DNA from: Aliivibrio sp. S3MY1
GTDB taxonomy: Bacteria; Pseudomonadota; Gammaproteobacteria; Enterobacterales; Vibrionaceae
NCBI RefSeq assembly: GCF_028765575.1
Contig: NZ_JARACO010000001.1
Location: 248,001-312,000, forward strand
Direction: 5' to 3'
DNA: 64,000 nt
Below are positions 35,261 through 44,676 of the stretch, piece by piece. Below the pieces are notes generated by a model. The model searched no databases, was not told the DNA's origin, and worked only from the letters and a program-made list of their open reading frames with translations. The position numbers were made by a program, and so were the translations under genes. Numbering within the stretch: the stretch's first letter is position 1; every line of letters starts with the position of its first letter.

Positions 35261-37372
35261 ATGCGTATTTTCCAAATGATTTTATTCATTTTAGCGTTAA
35301 ATACCTCTTTTTTAACGGTTGCTAATGATACTAACAATCATGTAAGAGTCGGTGATGTCATCTCAATAATGCTGCCGGGTGAAGACTCTCTAAATAAAAA
35401 TTTTCACGTCGATAAGCAGGGACGCGTTATTTTACCTGAGGTAGGTCCTATTTTTGTGGCAGGAAAAACGGAAACCCAGATGGTATCTAGCATCACATTA
35501 AGTCTTAAAACCATATTACAAGATCTGACTAACCTTCAAGTCTTTATCAGTAAACGTCAGTTAATCATCAATATTCAAGGTTATGTAAAACAGCCAGGAG
35601 AATACACATTAACTGATGGAGACTCTGTTCAGCTCGCTCTTTATGCTGCTGGCGGTTTACGCTCTGGTGCGCAACTTAACCGTTTACAGTTACGTCGTTC
35701 AAATAAAGTCACTACCTTTAACTACAAAGCCTTTTTAGATTCAGGTAACCAATCTCTTCTGCCTACACTTCAATCATTGGATACCCTATTTATTCCAGCC
35801 TCTCCTATGGTAGGTAATATCGAGCAAGAATTTGACCCTGCAAAACTATCTCAAGCCGGTGATGCTGCGGATGGGAAAAAAGCCATCAAGGTATTTGGTG
35901 AGGTGAATTCACCGGGGACATTCTCATATAAATCAGGGACTAATCTGGTTGATGTTCTAATGAGAGCGGGGGGGGTTACTCGTTATGCCGGAGTAGAGCA
36001 AATTCGTGTGATATCTAAAAACCAACCCGCTCTATTTAATCTAAAGCTTTATTTAGATTCAGGAGATGACAGCCTATTGCCACCACTTGAAGTTGGATCA
36101 ACCGTCTTTGTTCCTAAACAAGAAGAAGAAATTAAGTCAGGCTCAAACATGGTGTATGTCATGGGTGAAGTAGCAAAACCAGGTGCTTTTGAAGGAAAAA
36201 AAGGCGCCACTTTTATGGATATTTTAGCCAATGCCGGAGGCCCAACACGTTTTGCTGAATCTCGTCAGATCCGTGTAATAAAAGCCAACGGAGCTGTGAT
36301 TAATTTTGATTTATCAGGGTATACCGAAGGAACGAATTATATGCGCCCCCCTGCAATTGCAGCTGGAGATGCTATCTTTGTTCCTGAAAAGACTGACATG
36401 AACGAAAAATCATGGTTAAAAATTGCGCCAAGCCGTGCCGTACGAGTACTAGGTGAAGTACAACACCCAGGCCGTATTGAATGGTCAGATGAAATGTCAT
36501 TTCTTGATTTATTAGCGCATGTAGGCGGGCCAACATTACGCGGAGATACCACTCGAATTGAGATTGTCACCCCAGATGCCAGTGGAAAAAATCACGTTTA
36601 TACCTTTAACCTAGATTCCTTTATTTCAAAAGGTAAACCGGATTCAGCACTGCCTACTATTCGTGCAGGAGCGACTATTCGAGTTCACGATTTACCACAA
36701 GATCCATCAGATAATAAATCACAATGGGTACGTCAAAGCTCTGATAGCTCAATTTATGTCTTTGGTCAGGTCAATGCCGCAGGTCGTTACCGCTTTACCA
36801 ACGACATGCACTTTCTAGACATTCTTTCAGCAGCGGATGGGCCAACAATGGATGCGGATATTCATAACATCCGCATTACTCATCGAGATAAAAGCTACGC
36901 ACGAGTCAGTAAATTGAATCTGGCTTTATATTTTGAAACTGGTGATGAATCTCTACTGCCAAAAGTAAAAACAGGCGACACCATTTACATCCCAGAAAAA
37001 AATCGTATTTGGGTTGATGAAAGTAAAGAGAGCACCATCCGTGTACTAGGTGCCATTAATAAACCCGGCCGTTACCGTTTTAATGATTCAATGACATTAC
37101 TTGATCTATTAGCGGAAGCTGGCGGACCAAGTGATGTCGCTTATCTTGAAAAGATCAGTGTTGTAAATCACGCATTGGATGAAGGGCAAGCAAGAACCTT
37201 TGATCTTGTTAAATTTAGCCGTACTGCTGACTTTAGAAGCATTCCCGTACTTAGAGCGGGTGATACCGTCTATATTCCAAATAAAGACGAAAGCACAATG
37301 GAACAAGTACGTGTTGTAATGAAAGATGTTTTTCAAGTCGTCGCAACCATCGCCTTAATAGGAGCACTATAA
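35261..37372 (+). CDS. sypC: SypC, outer-membrane polysaccharide export protein (Wza-like) with six SLBB repeats
   Basis: About 703 aa from the ATG at 35261, which has GGAGG eight bases before it. The earlier ATG at 35246 overlaps that site and is unlikely. There is a signal peptide (MRIFQMILFILALNTSFLTVA), then a Poly_export domain (VRVGDVISIMLPGE and VDKQGRVILPEVG). Six SLBB-type repeats follow, each with a pattern like V.GEV..PG......L.DLL..AGGP. A hydrophobic tail sits at the very end. Most Wza-type proteins have two or three such repeats, so this one has an extended barrel stack. Known role: export of the symbiosis polysaccharide. Confidence 0.93.
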   Translation: MRIFQMILFILALNTSFLTVANDTNNHVRVGDVISIMLPGEDSLNKNFHVDKQGRVILPEVGPIFVAGKTETQMVSSITLSLKTILQDLTNLQVFISKRQLIINIQGYVKQPGEYTLTDGDSVQLALYAAGGLRSGAQLNRLQLRRSNKVTTFNYKAFLDSGNQSLLPTLQSLDTLFIPASPMVGNIEQEFDPAKLSQAGDAADGKKAIKVFGEVNSPGTFSYKSGTNLVDVLMRAGGVTRYAGVEQIRVISKNQPALFNLKLYLDSGDDSLLPPLEVGSTVFVPKQEEEIKSGSNMVYVMGEVAKPGAFEGKKGATFMDILANAGGPTRFAESRQIRVIKANGAVINFDLSGYTEGTNYMRPPAIAAGDAIFVPEKTDMNEKSWLKIAPSRAVRVLGEVQHPGRIEWSDEMSFLDLLAHVGGPTLRGDTTRIEIVTPDASGKNHVYTFNLDSFISKGKPDSALPTIRAGATIRVHDLPQDPSDNKSQWVRQSSDSSIYVFGQVNAAGRYRFTNDMHFLDILSAADGPTMDADIHNIRITHRDKSYARVSKLNLALYFETGDESLLPKVKTGDTIYIPEKNRIWVDESKESTIRVLGAINKPGRYRFNDSMTLLDLLAEAGGPSDVAYLEKISVVNHALDEGQARTFDLVKFSRTADFRSIPVLRAGDTVYIPNKDESTMEQVRVVMKDVFQVVATIALIGAL

Positions 37373-38079
37373 TGAGAATTCCTTCGTGCCATATGGAAAT
37401 AGAGCAGGTGTTTTTACAATTAGAAAAACACGAATGCCACTCACTGTGCATTACCTCAACGAACCCTGGTGAGGGGGTAAGCTCTCTTGCTCAAGCCTTA
37501 ACCGAAAGGCATTTACTTGCGGGTTATCGCACACTTTTGGTTGATTTAAACTTACAAAACCCGAGTTTAACCGCCTTACCTTTAGAGAAAATTATTAATG
37601 ATGATCAGGCGGAGACATCGCATTGCTTAAGTTATATTACGCATAATACTCAAGTCGTTCTTGGTGTTCCTGTGCCACAAAACAAAGCACAAACAGTAGA
37701 GCTACGTCAGCCCAAAAAGCTAAATCAGAAAATAAAAAAATGGCGTGAAGAGTTCGACAAAATCATCATCGACAGCTCTGCTCTCTCTCAATTAAATGCC
37801 AATAACATTCCAGCACAAAGTATTGCAGGCTGTTGTGATGGCACCATAATGGTGGTGCTATCCGGTCAAACATTACAGACCGAATTAAAAGAAGCCTTAA
37901 AATCGTTAGACAATCATCATGCAAACCTCATCGGTCACGTTTTTAATGATAAATACCAACCTCGACTAAAAAATGAAATTTGCAGAGAAATTGAGCGACT
38001 GCGCTTTCTTCCCAATGCAATAACTAGCAAACTAATCGCTTTTGTCCAAAATAATCGATTCTTATCTACCGTGGTGTAA
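37372..38079 (+). CDS. sypD: SypD, CpsD/Wzc-type ATPase domain with altered Walker A
   Basis: A 235 aa cytoplasmic protein similar to the C-terminal half of Wzc/CpsD. The Walker A segment reads STNPGEGVSSLAQ, in which the usual lysine of GK(S/T) is replaced by Val. Walker A-prime reads LLVDLNLQNPS, and a later strand reads KIIIDSS. No C-terminal tyrosine cluster is present. It overlaps sypC by one base and sypE by one base. It likely works with the separate chain-length protein SypO. Kinase activity is doubtful. Confidence 0.88.
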   Translation: MRIPSCHMEIEQVFLQLEKHECHSLCITSTNPGEGVSSLAQALTERHLLAGYRTLLVDLNLQNPSLTALPLEKIINDDQAETSHCLSYITHNTQVVLGVPVPQNKAQTVELRQPKKLNQKIKKWREEFDKIIIDSSALSQLNANNIPAQSIAGCCDGTIMVVLSGQTLQTELKEALKSLDNHHANLIGHVFNDKYQPRLKNEICREIERLRFLPNAITSKLIAFVQNNRFLSTVV

Positions 38080-39620
38080 TGATGTCTGACGTTATTTTAC
38101 TTTTTGAAAATACCCAACCAACCTCTCTAGGGTCAGTTCGAGTGCTGCGTCAATCACTGTCTAAAGTGCTTGATCAGTTAAATCTCCAACAAACATTCAA
38201 ACACCAATGCCTACTTTGCTTTTCTGAATGGAGCACTAACCTTGTGCTTCATCCTAATAAGCCAAGTCAATACCTCACAGTCACCTTAAAAAAAACCAAA
38301 ATCCATTGGCAACTGAGTGTCACAGATGATGGCGAACCTTGGGACCCAACCTTACAAGAAAAACAGAATGACATTGGTGATTTTTCATTAAAATGCAATG
38401 GTCGTGGTATTGATATCATTCAAAGCCAAACGAATGATATTAGCTACCACAGCACTGAAAAAGAAAATGTACTTACCATGCGATGGAGTCGCGAAGGAGA
38501 GCAAAGACGACCTCGCCTTCTTATCGTAGAAGATGACGCCATCCAATGTAAACTATACCAAGCTTACCTGCGCGAACAGTTTCATGTCGTGATTAAAACG
38601 AATGGGGAAGAAGCCCTAAATTTCCTCAAAAATGAAACGGTTGATTTGATAATTTCAGACATTCAAATGCCAAAAATGGGCGGGTTAGAGTTAAGGCAAC
38701 GCTTAGAATCAGAAAAAACCTTATCTATCCCCTTCATATTTTTATCTCATCTACAAGATAACAATACCTTAATGGATGCCGCCGATCTTGGTATTGATGA
38801 TTACCTAGAAAAACCGATTAAAAAAGAAACCTTAATCCGTTCAGTCTTGCGAGTTCTTGCTCGATTTAATCAGGTATATCGTTCACTTTCACAGCAAGTA
38901 AATCAAAAAATAACACACACGTTATTACCGCAAGTAACGCTTAATTCTTCCGACTGGAAATTAGCAATAAAACAAAAAAATACAGGGCATGGAGGCGGAG
39001 ATTTTGTATTATCAATGAGTGACGAAAACACCACTCAATTGTTGTTGGCCGATGTTATGGGCCATGATGAAAGTGCTAAGTTTTTTGCTTACGCTTATGC
39101 CGGTTATATCCGAGGCCTAATGCAAAGCTCCCCCCTAACCCAACCTGCTCAATTGCTTTCTGTGTTGTCAGATAGCGCCTATAACGATCAACTGTTATCT
39201 CAAACTATGTTGACCAGTTGTTGTATCAGCCTAACAAATGGGCCCACAGTGAAAATGAGCAGTGCCGGACACCCAGCTCCGCTTCATATAAAAAAAACAG
39301 AACCAATACTCAAAACAAATCTCATTACCGTTCCAACCGAAGGGATCTTGCTTGGTTTACTGCCTCACACCCAATACCAAGAAACAGAGGTAACCCTACA
39401 AAAAGGTGAACGACTTGCTCTATTTACCGATGGATTATTTGAATCAGGAAACTCAATATCAGAGCGTCAAACACTAGAACAATCAATTAAAGAACAGCTT
39501 ATTAATACGATTAATTTACCTTTAGAAACGGCTATTGAAACCGTAATGCAGACTTTCGATTCACTTGCAGGTACACCACCAAACGATGACGCTTTATTAC
39601 TTATCATTGAAAAGCAATAA
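38079..39620 (+). CDS. sypE: SypE, RsbW-like kinase / receiver / PP2C phosphatase controlling SypA
   Basis: A 513 aa protein with three domains. The N-terminal RsbW-type serine kinase covers about 20-140 (SVTDDGEPWDP, NGRGIDII). The central receiver covers about 145-270, with phospho-Asp in IISDIQMPKMGG (about residue 194) and Lys in YLEKPIKK. The C-terminal PP2C (SpoIIE-like) phosphatase covers about 290-510 (GHGGGDFVLS, LLADVMGHDES, ALFTDGLFE). It both phosphorylates and dephosphorylates SypA, so it can block or allow biofilm formation. The start is 38079 or 38082, both overlapping the sypD end. Confidence 0.95.
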   Translation: MMSDVILLFENTQPTSLGSVRVLRQSLSKVLDQLNLQQTFKHQCLLCFSEWSTNLVLHPNKPSQYLTVTLKKTKIHWQLSVTDDGEPWDPTLQEKQNDIGDFSLKCNGRGIDIIQSQTNDISYHSTEKENVLTMRWSREGEQRRPRLLIVEDDAIQCKLYQAYLREQFHVVIKTNGEEALNFLKNETVDLIISDIQMPKMGGLELRQRLESEKTLSIPFIFLSHLQDNNTLMDAADLGIDDYLEKPIKKETLIRSVLRVLARFNQVYRSLSQQVNQKITHTLLPQVTLNSSDWKLAIKQKNTGHGGGDFVLSMSDENTTQLLLADVMGHDESAKFFAYAYAGYIRGLMQSSPLTQPAQLLSVLSDSAYNDQLLSQTMLTSCCISLTNGPTVKMSSAGHPAPLHIKKTEPILKTNLITVPTEGILLGLLPHTQYQETEVTLQKGERLALFTDGLFESGNSISERQTLEQSIKEQLINTINLPLETAIETVMQTFDSLAGTPPNDDALLLIIEKQ

Positions 39621-39662
39621 AATATGTGACCAATGTAAATACATAAAGCCAAGGAGTTTATT

Positions 39663-41930
39663 ATGACATTCAGACTAAAAACCATCATTAGTATTACAAT
39701 TATTCAGAGTCTTATGTTACTGGTATTAGTCTTCAGCTCTGTAACGTTTCTTTCGGATTCTAGCGAACAACAATTGATCTCAAGATCAGCAGCTACTCTA
39801 CATATGTTCACCAAAGCAATAAAAGAGCCCTTACATTCAGGTGATAAGACAGTCATAACAACCTTAATGAATGATCTCATCGCGCTTGGCAACATTTGTT
39901 ATGTGAAAATATACGACGCCAAAGGAACCCTTATTACACAAGGGGGGCCTAAGTTACATGAGATCCCAAATCCCGATAGTCCGATATTGCATAACGCCTC
40001 AGACGGCAGCTATGATATCCAAACCATCATCAAAAATGGAACAAGCTCACTTGGTAAAGTAGACGTTGGGTTTGGTACTCATGGAATGAACTCCTTTTTA
40101 GATAAATCAAAATCGTGGATATATGCTATCGCTTCAATCGAATTAATCTTTATTATTGGACTCTCCTTCTTATTGGGGAATATGTTAACTCGTAATTTAA
40201 ATAAATTAAAAATTGCGGTTAATACAGTAAAAGAAAAAGGCCCAGGGACACAAGTTAATATTGAATCAAGTGGGGATTTAGAAGAAGTGGCACAAGCCTT
40301 CAACTCCATGTCTTATAGCCTTGAGCAAAATTATCATGACTTAAAACAAGCACGTAAAGAAGCCGAAGCCGCAAATGAAAGTAAGAGCCGATTTTTAGCA
40401 TCAATGAGCCATGAGATCCGAACACCAATGAATGCCGTTCTAGGCATATTAGCTATCTTAAAAGATAATCAATTAAAGCCAACCCAGCGTGAACTTGTAG
40501 AAACCGCGACCGATTCTAGTGAGCTGTTATTATCTATCATCAATGATATTTTGGATTTCTCTCGAATGGAAGCCAATACCTTTTATCTAAATAATAAAAC
40601 ATTTAATCTTCATGAATGTGTGCAACATGCTCTTCACAGCTTTCAAGCTCAAGCCGATAAAAAACAACTCAAATTAACCTTATCACTACCAAATAGTGTT
40701 CCTGAATATGTTAGCGGGGACATCAATCGCTTACGCCAAATCATGCTTAACCTTATTGGGAACAGCTTAAAATTCACCAATAACGGCAGCATTATTGTCT
40801 CTATCGAGATTCATCCAATCGATGGCAGATTGCAACTAAATTGTACAGTTAAAGATTCTGGTATTGGTATTAAAACTGAACAACTAGATAACTTATTTGA
40901 AGAATTTACGATGGCTGATAATGGTTTTTCTCGCTCGCATGAGGGGTCTGGTCTAGGGCTTGCAATCACTAAGCGCCTTGTAAACATGATGGATGGCGAT
41001 ATAAAAGTAAAAAGTGAATATAAAAAAGGCAGTGAATTTACCTTTACTATCATGCTTGATCTCTCAACAGCTGAAGAGATTGAAATCATAGAAGCACATA
41101 AACAAGCCATCAGCATTCCGACACTAAAAGTAGCAAATAAAGAAGCACACTTACTTGTAGTCGAAGATAACCATGCCAACCAAATCGTGATTAAAAATAC
41201 CCTTCACTTTGCTGGATATGATATTGATATCGCCAGCAATGGTGAAGACGCTATCTCGATGGTCAAAGAGACATCATATGACCTTATTTTTATGGATATT
41301 TCAATGCCAGGGATGGATGGAATAGAAACAACAAAAAATATCCGTTCACTCTCGAAAAAGCACCAATATTTACCTATTATTGCATTAACAGCTCATGCTC
41401 TCACTGGTGATAAGGAGCGCTTTATTGAAGCGGGAATGACAGATTATTTGTCAAAACCATTTAATAGAACCAAACTATTAGAATGCATTAATCAGTATTT
41501 ATCACCCACTGAGTATGACTTAACAGAAAAAGGAATTACTGTGAAAAATGGAGAAAATAAGATCGATAATCAAAAACCACAATACATTGATGAAGAAATT
41601 ATCCAGCAAATAATTCGAGATACCGATGCCAGTGTTATGCCAGAGTTAATTGAGTTCTATATTATAGAGTCAAAAGTAAGAGTGGAAACCATAAGCAAAG
41701 CAGGAAAAGAAAAAGATCTCTACGCTCTCGAATTTGAAGCTCATACACTAGGAAGTAGTGCGCTAACTCTCGGAAACATTGCCTTATCTGCCATTTCACG
41801 AGAGATTGAGCTACATTGTATACAACAACAGTTTGATGAAGCCTTTGAAAAATCAGCGCTATTACCTGATATCGCCATGAACTCTTTTTTAGCACTAGAA
41901 GAACGAAACGCGCAAGGCTTCACAAAATAA
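39663..41930 (+). CDS. sypF: SypF, hybrid sensor kinase with HPt, upstream of SypG and SypE
   Basis: A 755 aa inner-membrane kinase. TM1 lies at about 8-30, a periplasmic sensor at about 31-150 and TM2 at about 152-172, followed by HAMP. HisKA has the phosphorylated His in [13 protein letters not shown] (His250 by count). HATPase is next (NLIGNSLKFTNN, DSGIGI, GSGLGLAI), then a receiver with Asp in IFMDISMPG (about 545), then an HPt with EAHTLGSSALTLG (about 694). In V. fischeri SypF is a central kinase that feeds SypG and SypE and takes phosphate from RscS. An AAGGAG ribosome site precedes the ATG. Confidence 0.95.
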   Translation: MTFRLKTIISITIIQSLMLLVLVFSSVTFLSDSSEQQLISRSAATLHMFTKAIKEPLHSGDKTVITTLMNDLIALGNICYVKIYDAKGTLITQGGPKLHEIPNPDSPILHNASDGSYDIQTIIKNGTSSLGKVDVGFGTHGMNSFLDKSKSWIYAIASIELIFIIGLSFLLGNMLTRNLNKLKIAVNTVKEKGPGTQVNIESSGDLEEVAQAFNSMSYSLEQNYHDLKQARKEAEAANESKSRFLASMSHEIRTPMNAVLGILAILKDNQLKPTQRELVETATDSSELLLSIINDILDFSRMEANTFYLNNKTFNLHECVQHALHSFQAQADKKQLKLTLSLPNSVPEYVSGDINRLRQIMLNLIGNSLKFTNNGSIIVSIEIHPIDGRLQLNCTVKDSGIGIKTEQLDNLFEEFTMADNGFSRSHEGSGLGLAITKRLVNMMDGDIKVKSEYKKGSEFTFTIMLDLSTAEEIEIIEAHKQAISIPTLKVANKEAHLLVVEDNHANQIVIKNTLHFAGYDIDIASNGEDAISMVKETSYDLIFMDISMPGMDGIETTKNIRSLSKKHQYLPIIALTAHALTGDKERFIEAGMTDYLSKPFNRTKLLECINQYLSPTEYDLTEKGITVKNGENKIDNQKPQYIDEEIIQQIIRDTDASVMPELIEFYIIESKVRVETISKAGKEKDLYALEFEAHTLGSSALTLGNIALSAISREIELHCIQQQFDEAFEKSALLPDIAMNSFLALEERNAQGFTK

Positions 41931-42000
41931 AATGAAAATAACAGTACAATCTAATACATTAAACTATTATAGAATTGCTAAGTAAAACAGGATGTTGCTT

Positions 42001-43488
42001 ATGCTACAAAAAGTACTATTAGTTGAAGACTCAACCTCTCTGGCTATTCTCTATAAACAGTACGTGAAAGATGAACCTTACGACTTCTTTCATGTAACTA
42101 CTGGAGGAGAGGCCATCGAGTTTATGAAAAAGAATCCACCACAACTGGCAATTCTAGATCTAAAATTGCCAGATATGTCAGGGCAAGATGTACTTGCATG
42201 GATGAAAGAAAATCAATTACCAACCGCCGTGATTGTAGCAACTGCACACGGTACTATTAACATTGCGGTTAATTTACTGCAAAGCGGTGCCGATGATTTT
42301 ATTGAAAAACCCATTCAAGCAGAACGATTGAAAACGTCAATTCGTAACCATCTTAAACGAGCAAAACTTGAAGGTTTAGTCGAAGATCTACAAAACACAT
42401 TTAACCGGAAAAAATATCAAGGTTTTATTGGTTCAAGTCTTCCTATGCAAGCGGTTTATAAAATTATCGATGCGGTTGCCCCTACCACTGCGAGTGTGTT
42501 CATTTATGGTGAAAGTGGTACAGGTAAAGAAGTATGCGCTGAAGCAATTCACTATCAAAGCAAACGCCACAATAAACCTTTTGTTGCCATTAACTGTGGC
42601 GCTATTCCCCGAGATTTAATGGAAAGTGAAATATTCGGTCATGTTAAAGGAGCATTCACAGGCGCAACAACAGATCGAAAAGGCGCAGCTATGCTTGCCA
42701 ATGGCGGAACTCTATTTTTAGATGAGTTATGTGAGATGGAATTAGAAATGCAGAAGAAATTACTGCGTTTTTTACAAACAGGCCGCTTTACACCGCTAGG
42801 AGGAAGCAAAGAACTCAGTACTGATTTACGTATTATTTGTGCGACTAATCGAGATCCATTAACCGAGGTAAATGAAGGGCGATTTAGAGAAGATTTATAC
42901 TATCGAGTGCATGTAGTTCCAATTCAAATGCCACCACTTCGTGAACGTGGAACAGACATCATTGATATTGCCGCCTTCTTCTTAAAGAAATACGCCAAAG
43001 AAGATAATAAAAAATTCATCGCCATAAAACGGGATGTTGAGTTAATACTTTGCAACTACTCTTGGCCTGGCAATGTGCGTCAACTGCAAAATATTATTCG
43101 TAATGTGGTTGTTCTGCATAACGAAACACACGTAATGATAGAACATCTTCCACCGCCGTTGAATCAACCATTATCAAAACCCACGATAAAACCACCGCTA
43201 ACGAGTTCTCAACAATCAGTGAAAAAACAACCACCTCAACTAGGCCCTGAGAAAGCAGTCGATACTCAACCATTTGATTCCGTTGATACTCCTAATTCTG
43301 TGCAACATGACGCGATAAATACCAATTCAATTCGTCCAATGGCAGATATAGAAAGAGAAGTTATTCAAAATGCCATTGATCACTGTGATGGTAATGTCCT
43401 TAATGCCGCAGTATTACTTGAGCTAAGTCCATCAACTTTATATAGAAAAAAACAAGCGTGGGAAGCTTATGAAGAGTCAGATTCATAA
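42001..43488 (+). CDS. sypG: SypG, sigma-54-dependent response regulator, activator of syp
   Basis: A 495 aa NtrC/LuxO-like activator. The start at 42001 is preferred over 41992 because AGGA lies eight bases before it and the phospho-Asp in LAILDLKLPDMSG then becomes Asp53, the number known for SypG. The receiver is followed by an AAA+ sigma-54 activation domain with Walker A GESGTGKE, the GAFTGA loop and Walker B TLFLDE. A C-terminal Fis-type HTH follows after a proline-rich linker. It activates sypA, sypI, sypM and sypP promoters through TTCTCA-type enhancers. Confidence 0.95.
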   Translation: MLQKVLLVEDSTSLAILYKQYVKDEPYDFFHVTTGGEAIEFMKKNPPQLAILDLKLPDMSGQDVLAWMKENQLPTAVIVATAHGTINIAVNLLQSGADDFIEKPIQAERLKTSIRNHLKRAKLEGLVEDLQNTFNRKKYQGFIGSSLPMQAVYKIIDAVAPTTASVFIYGESGTGKEVCAEAIHYQSKRHNKPFVAINCGAIPRDLMESEIFGHVKGAFTGATTDRKGAAMLANGGTLFLDELCEMELEMQKKLLRFLQTGRFTPLGGSKELSTDLRIICATNRDPLTEVNEGRFREDLYYRVHVVPIQMPPLRERGTDIIDIAAFFLKKYAKEDNKKFIAIKRDVELILCNYSWPGNVRQLQNIIRNVVVLHNETHVMIEHLPPPLNQPLSKPTIKPPLTSSQQSVKKQPPQLGPEKAVDTQPFDSVDTPNSVQHDAINTNSIRPMADIEREVIQNAIDHCDGNVLNAAVLLELSPSTLYRKKQAWEAYEESDS

Positions 43489-44497
43489 ACAAGAAAATGA
43501 TGTCTGGTTACTCTTTGATAGTCGAGATGTGGGGGGGATCGAAACCCACATCTTGCAACTTGCACAGGGGCTAAAGCAATTTCAACGTTCGGTACAGGTT
43601 ATCTTTCTCTGTAAATATGAACAAAACCACCCGCTCACCATCGCACTAAACAATGCGAATATTTCGTATCGTTTTTTAGATGGTACCTTACGTGATCTTT
43701 TAGATTACACTAGGCATCATCGCCCTCGCGTTATCCATTCGCATGGTTACAAGGCCGCAATATATTCTCGATTACTGCGCTTATCCTTACTGACATCTCA
43801 AAGAAAAATACGATTTATTAATACCTTTCATGCCGGTGAAATAGGCAAAGGAAAACTGGCTTTGTATGACATAATTGATCGATGGAGCGCTCTATTTAGT
43901 CATCATAATTTTGCAGTAAGCGAGCGAATTAACCAACGAATACCGAGTCAGACTACCGTTTTAAATAACTTTATTGATACCACAAATTTAAGATCATCGA
44001 CTGGAGAGCAAATTGCTTTTGTTGGTCGTTTAAGTCATGAAAAAGCCCCTGACCGATTCATTAAATTAGCAAAACAACACCCTAGCAACTCTTTTCATCT
44101 TTATGGTTCAGGTCCAATGGAGCAAGAACTCATCAAGCAACTCCCATGCAATGTTGTTTTCCATGGCCAGCAAAATTCAATGGAAACCATTTGGAATGAA
44201 ATTGGCTTACTGATTATCAGCTCTCGCTACGAAGGACTACCCATAACGGCATTAGAGGCAATGGGAAGAGGCATACCCGTAATATCAACCCCTGTGGGTA
44301 ATATAAGTAAACTCATACAGTCAGAAAGAAATGGATGGATTGTTAAGCCAGAAGACTTATCTCAAACGATCTCTCACTGGCTTGAGTTATCACCTATTAA
44401 TAAAATAGAAATTCAACAAGCTGCACAAAAAACCATTCAAGATCAATTCTCTACCAAAACGATTGTACCTATAGTATTAAAGGCTTACGGAATATAA
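43469..44497 (+). CDS. sypH: SypH, family 4 glycosyltransferase
   Basis: A 342 aa GT4-type, GT-B fold glycosyltransferase of the syp polysaccharide pathway. It has GGIETHILQLA near the N-terminus, the nucleotide-sugar site with VGRLSHEKAPDRF, and the E-x7-E motif in SSRYEGLPITALEAMG. It starts inside the end of sypG (20 bp overlap), so it belongs to the sypA-H transcript. The sugar donor is unknown. Confidence 0.9.
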   Translation: MKSQIHKQENDVWLLFDSRDVGGIETHILQLAQGLKQFQRSVQVIFLCKYEQNHPLTIALNNANISYRFLDGTLRDLLDYTRHHRPRVIHSHGYKAAIYSRLLRLSLLTSQRKIRFINTFHAGEIGKGKLALYDIIDRWSALFSHHNFAVSERINQRIPSQTTVLNNFIDTTNLRSSTGEQIAFVGRLSHEKAPDRFIKLAKQHPSNSFHLYGSGPMEQELIKQLPCNVVFHGQQNSMETIWNEIGLLIISSRYEGLPITALEAMGRGIPVISTPVGNISKLIQSERNGWIVKPEDLSQTISHWLELSPINKIEIQQAAQKTIQDQFSTKTIVPIVLKAYGI

Positions 44498-44525
44498 CCC
44501 CTCACTTTTTCCTCTCTAAATCCTC

Positions 44526-44540
44526 TTCTCAAATTGAAAA
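44526..44540 (+). promoter_or_regulatory. SypG enhancer site upstream of sypI (distal)
   Basis: TTCTCAAATTGAAAA fits the SypG enhancer pattern. It lies about 96 bp upstream of the sigma-54 promoter. Confidence 0.75.
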
Positions 44541-44546
44541 CTCTTA

Positions 44547-44561
44547 TTCTCAATTTGAGAA
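44547..44561 (+). promoter_or_regulatory. SypG enhancer site upstream of sypI (proximal, near-palindrome)
   Basis: TTCTCAATTTGAGAA is a match on both strands, since its reverse complement is TTCTCAAATTGAGAA. It is 21 bp, about two helical turns, from the distal site. Confidence 0.8.
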
Positions 44562-44621
44562 ACATTCACCTACATTTAAATATTAACCTTTAATATCAAA
44601 TAGATAGCAACAACCGCAATC

Positions 44622-44636
44622 TGGCACTGCCTTTGC
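44622..44636 (+). promoter_or_regulatory. Sigma-54 promoter of sypI
   Basis: TGGCAC (44622-44627), five bases, then TTGC (44633-44636): an exact consensus match, the best of the four in the cluster. It lies 40 bp before the sypI start. Confidence 0.9.
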
Positions 44637-44676
44637 TCTATCTCTTATATCAAGAGAAATGCAAGGAAGGTGTGCG

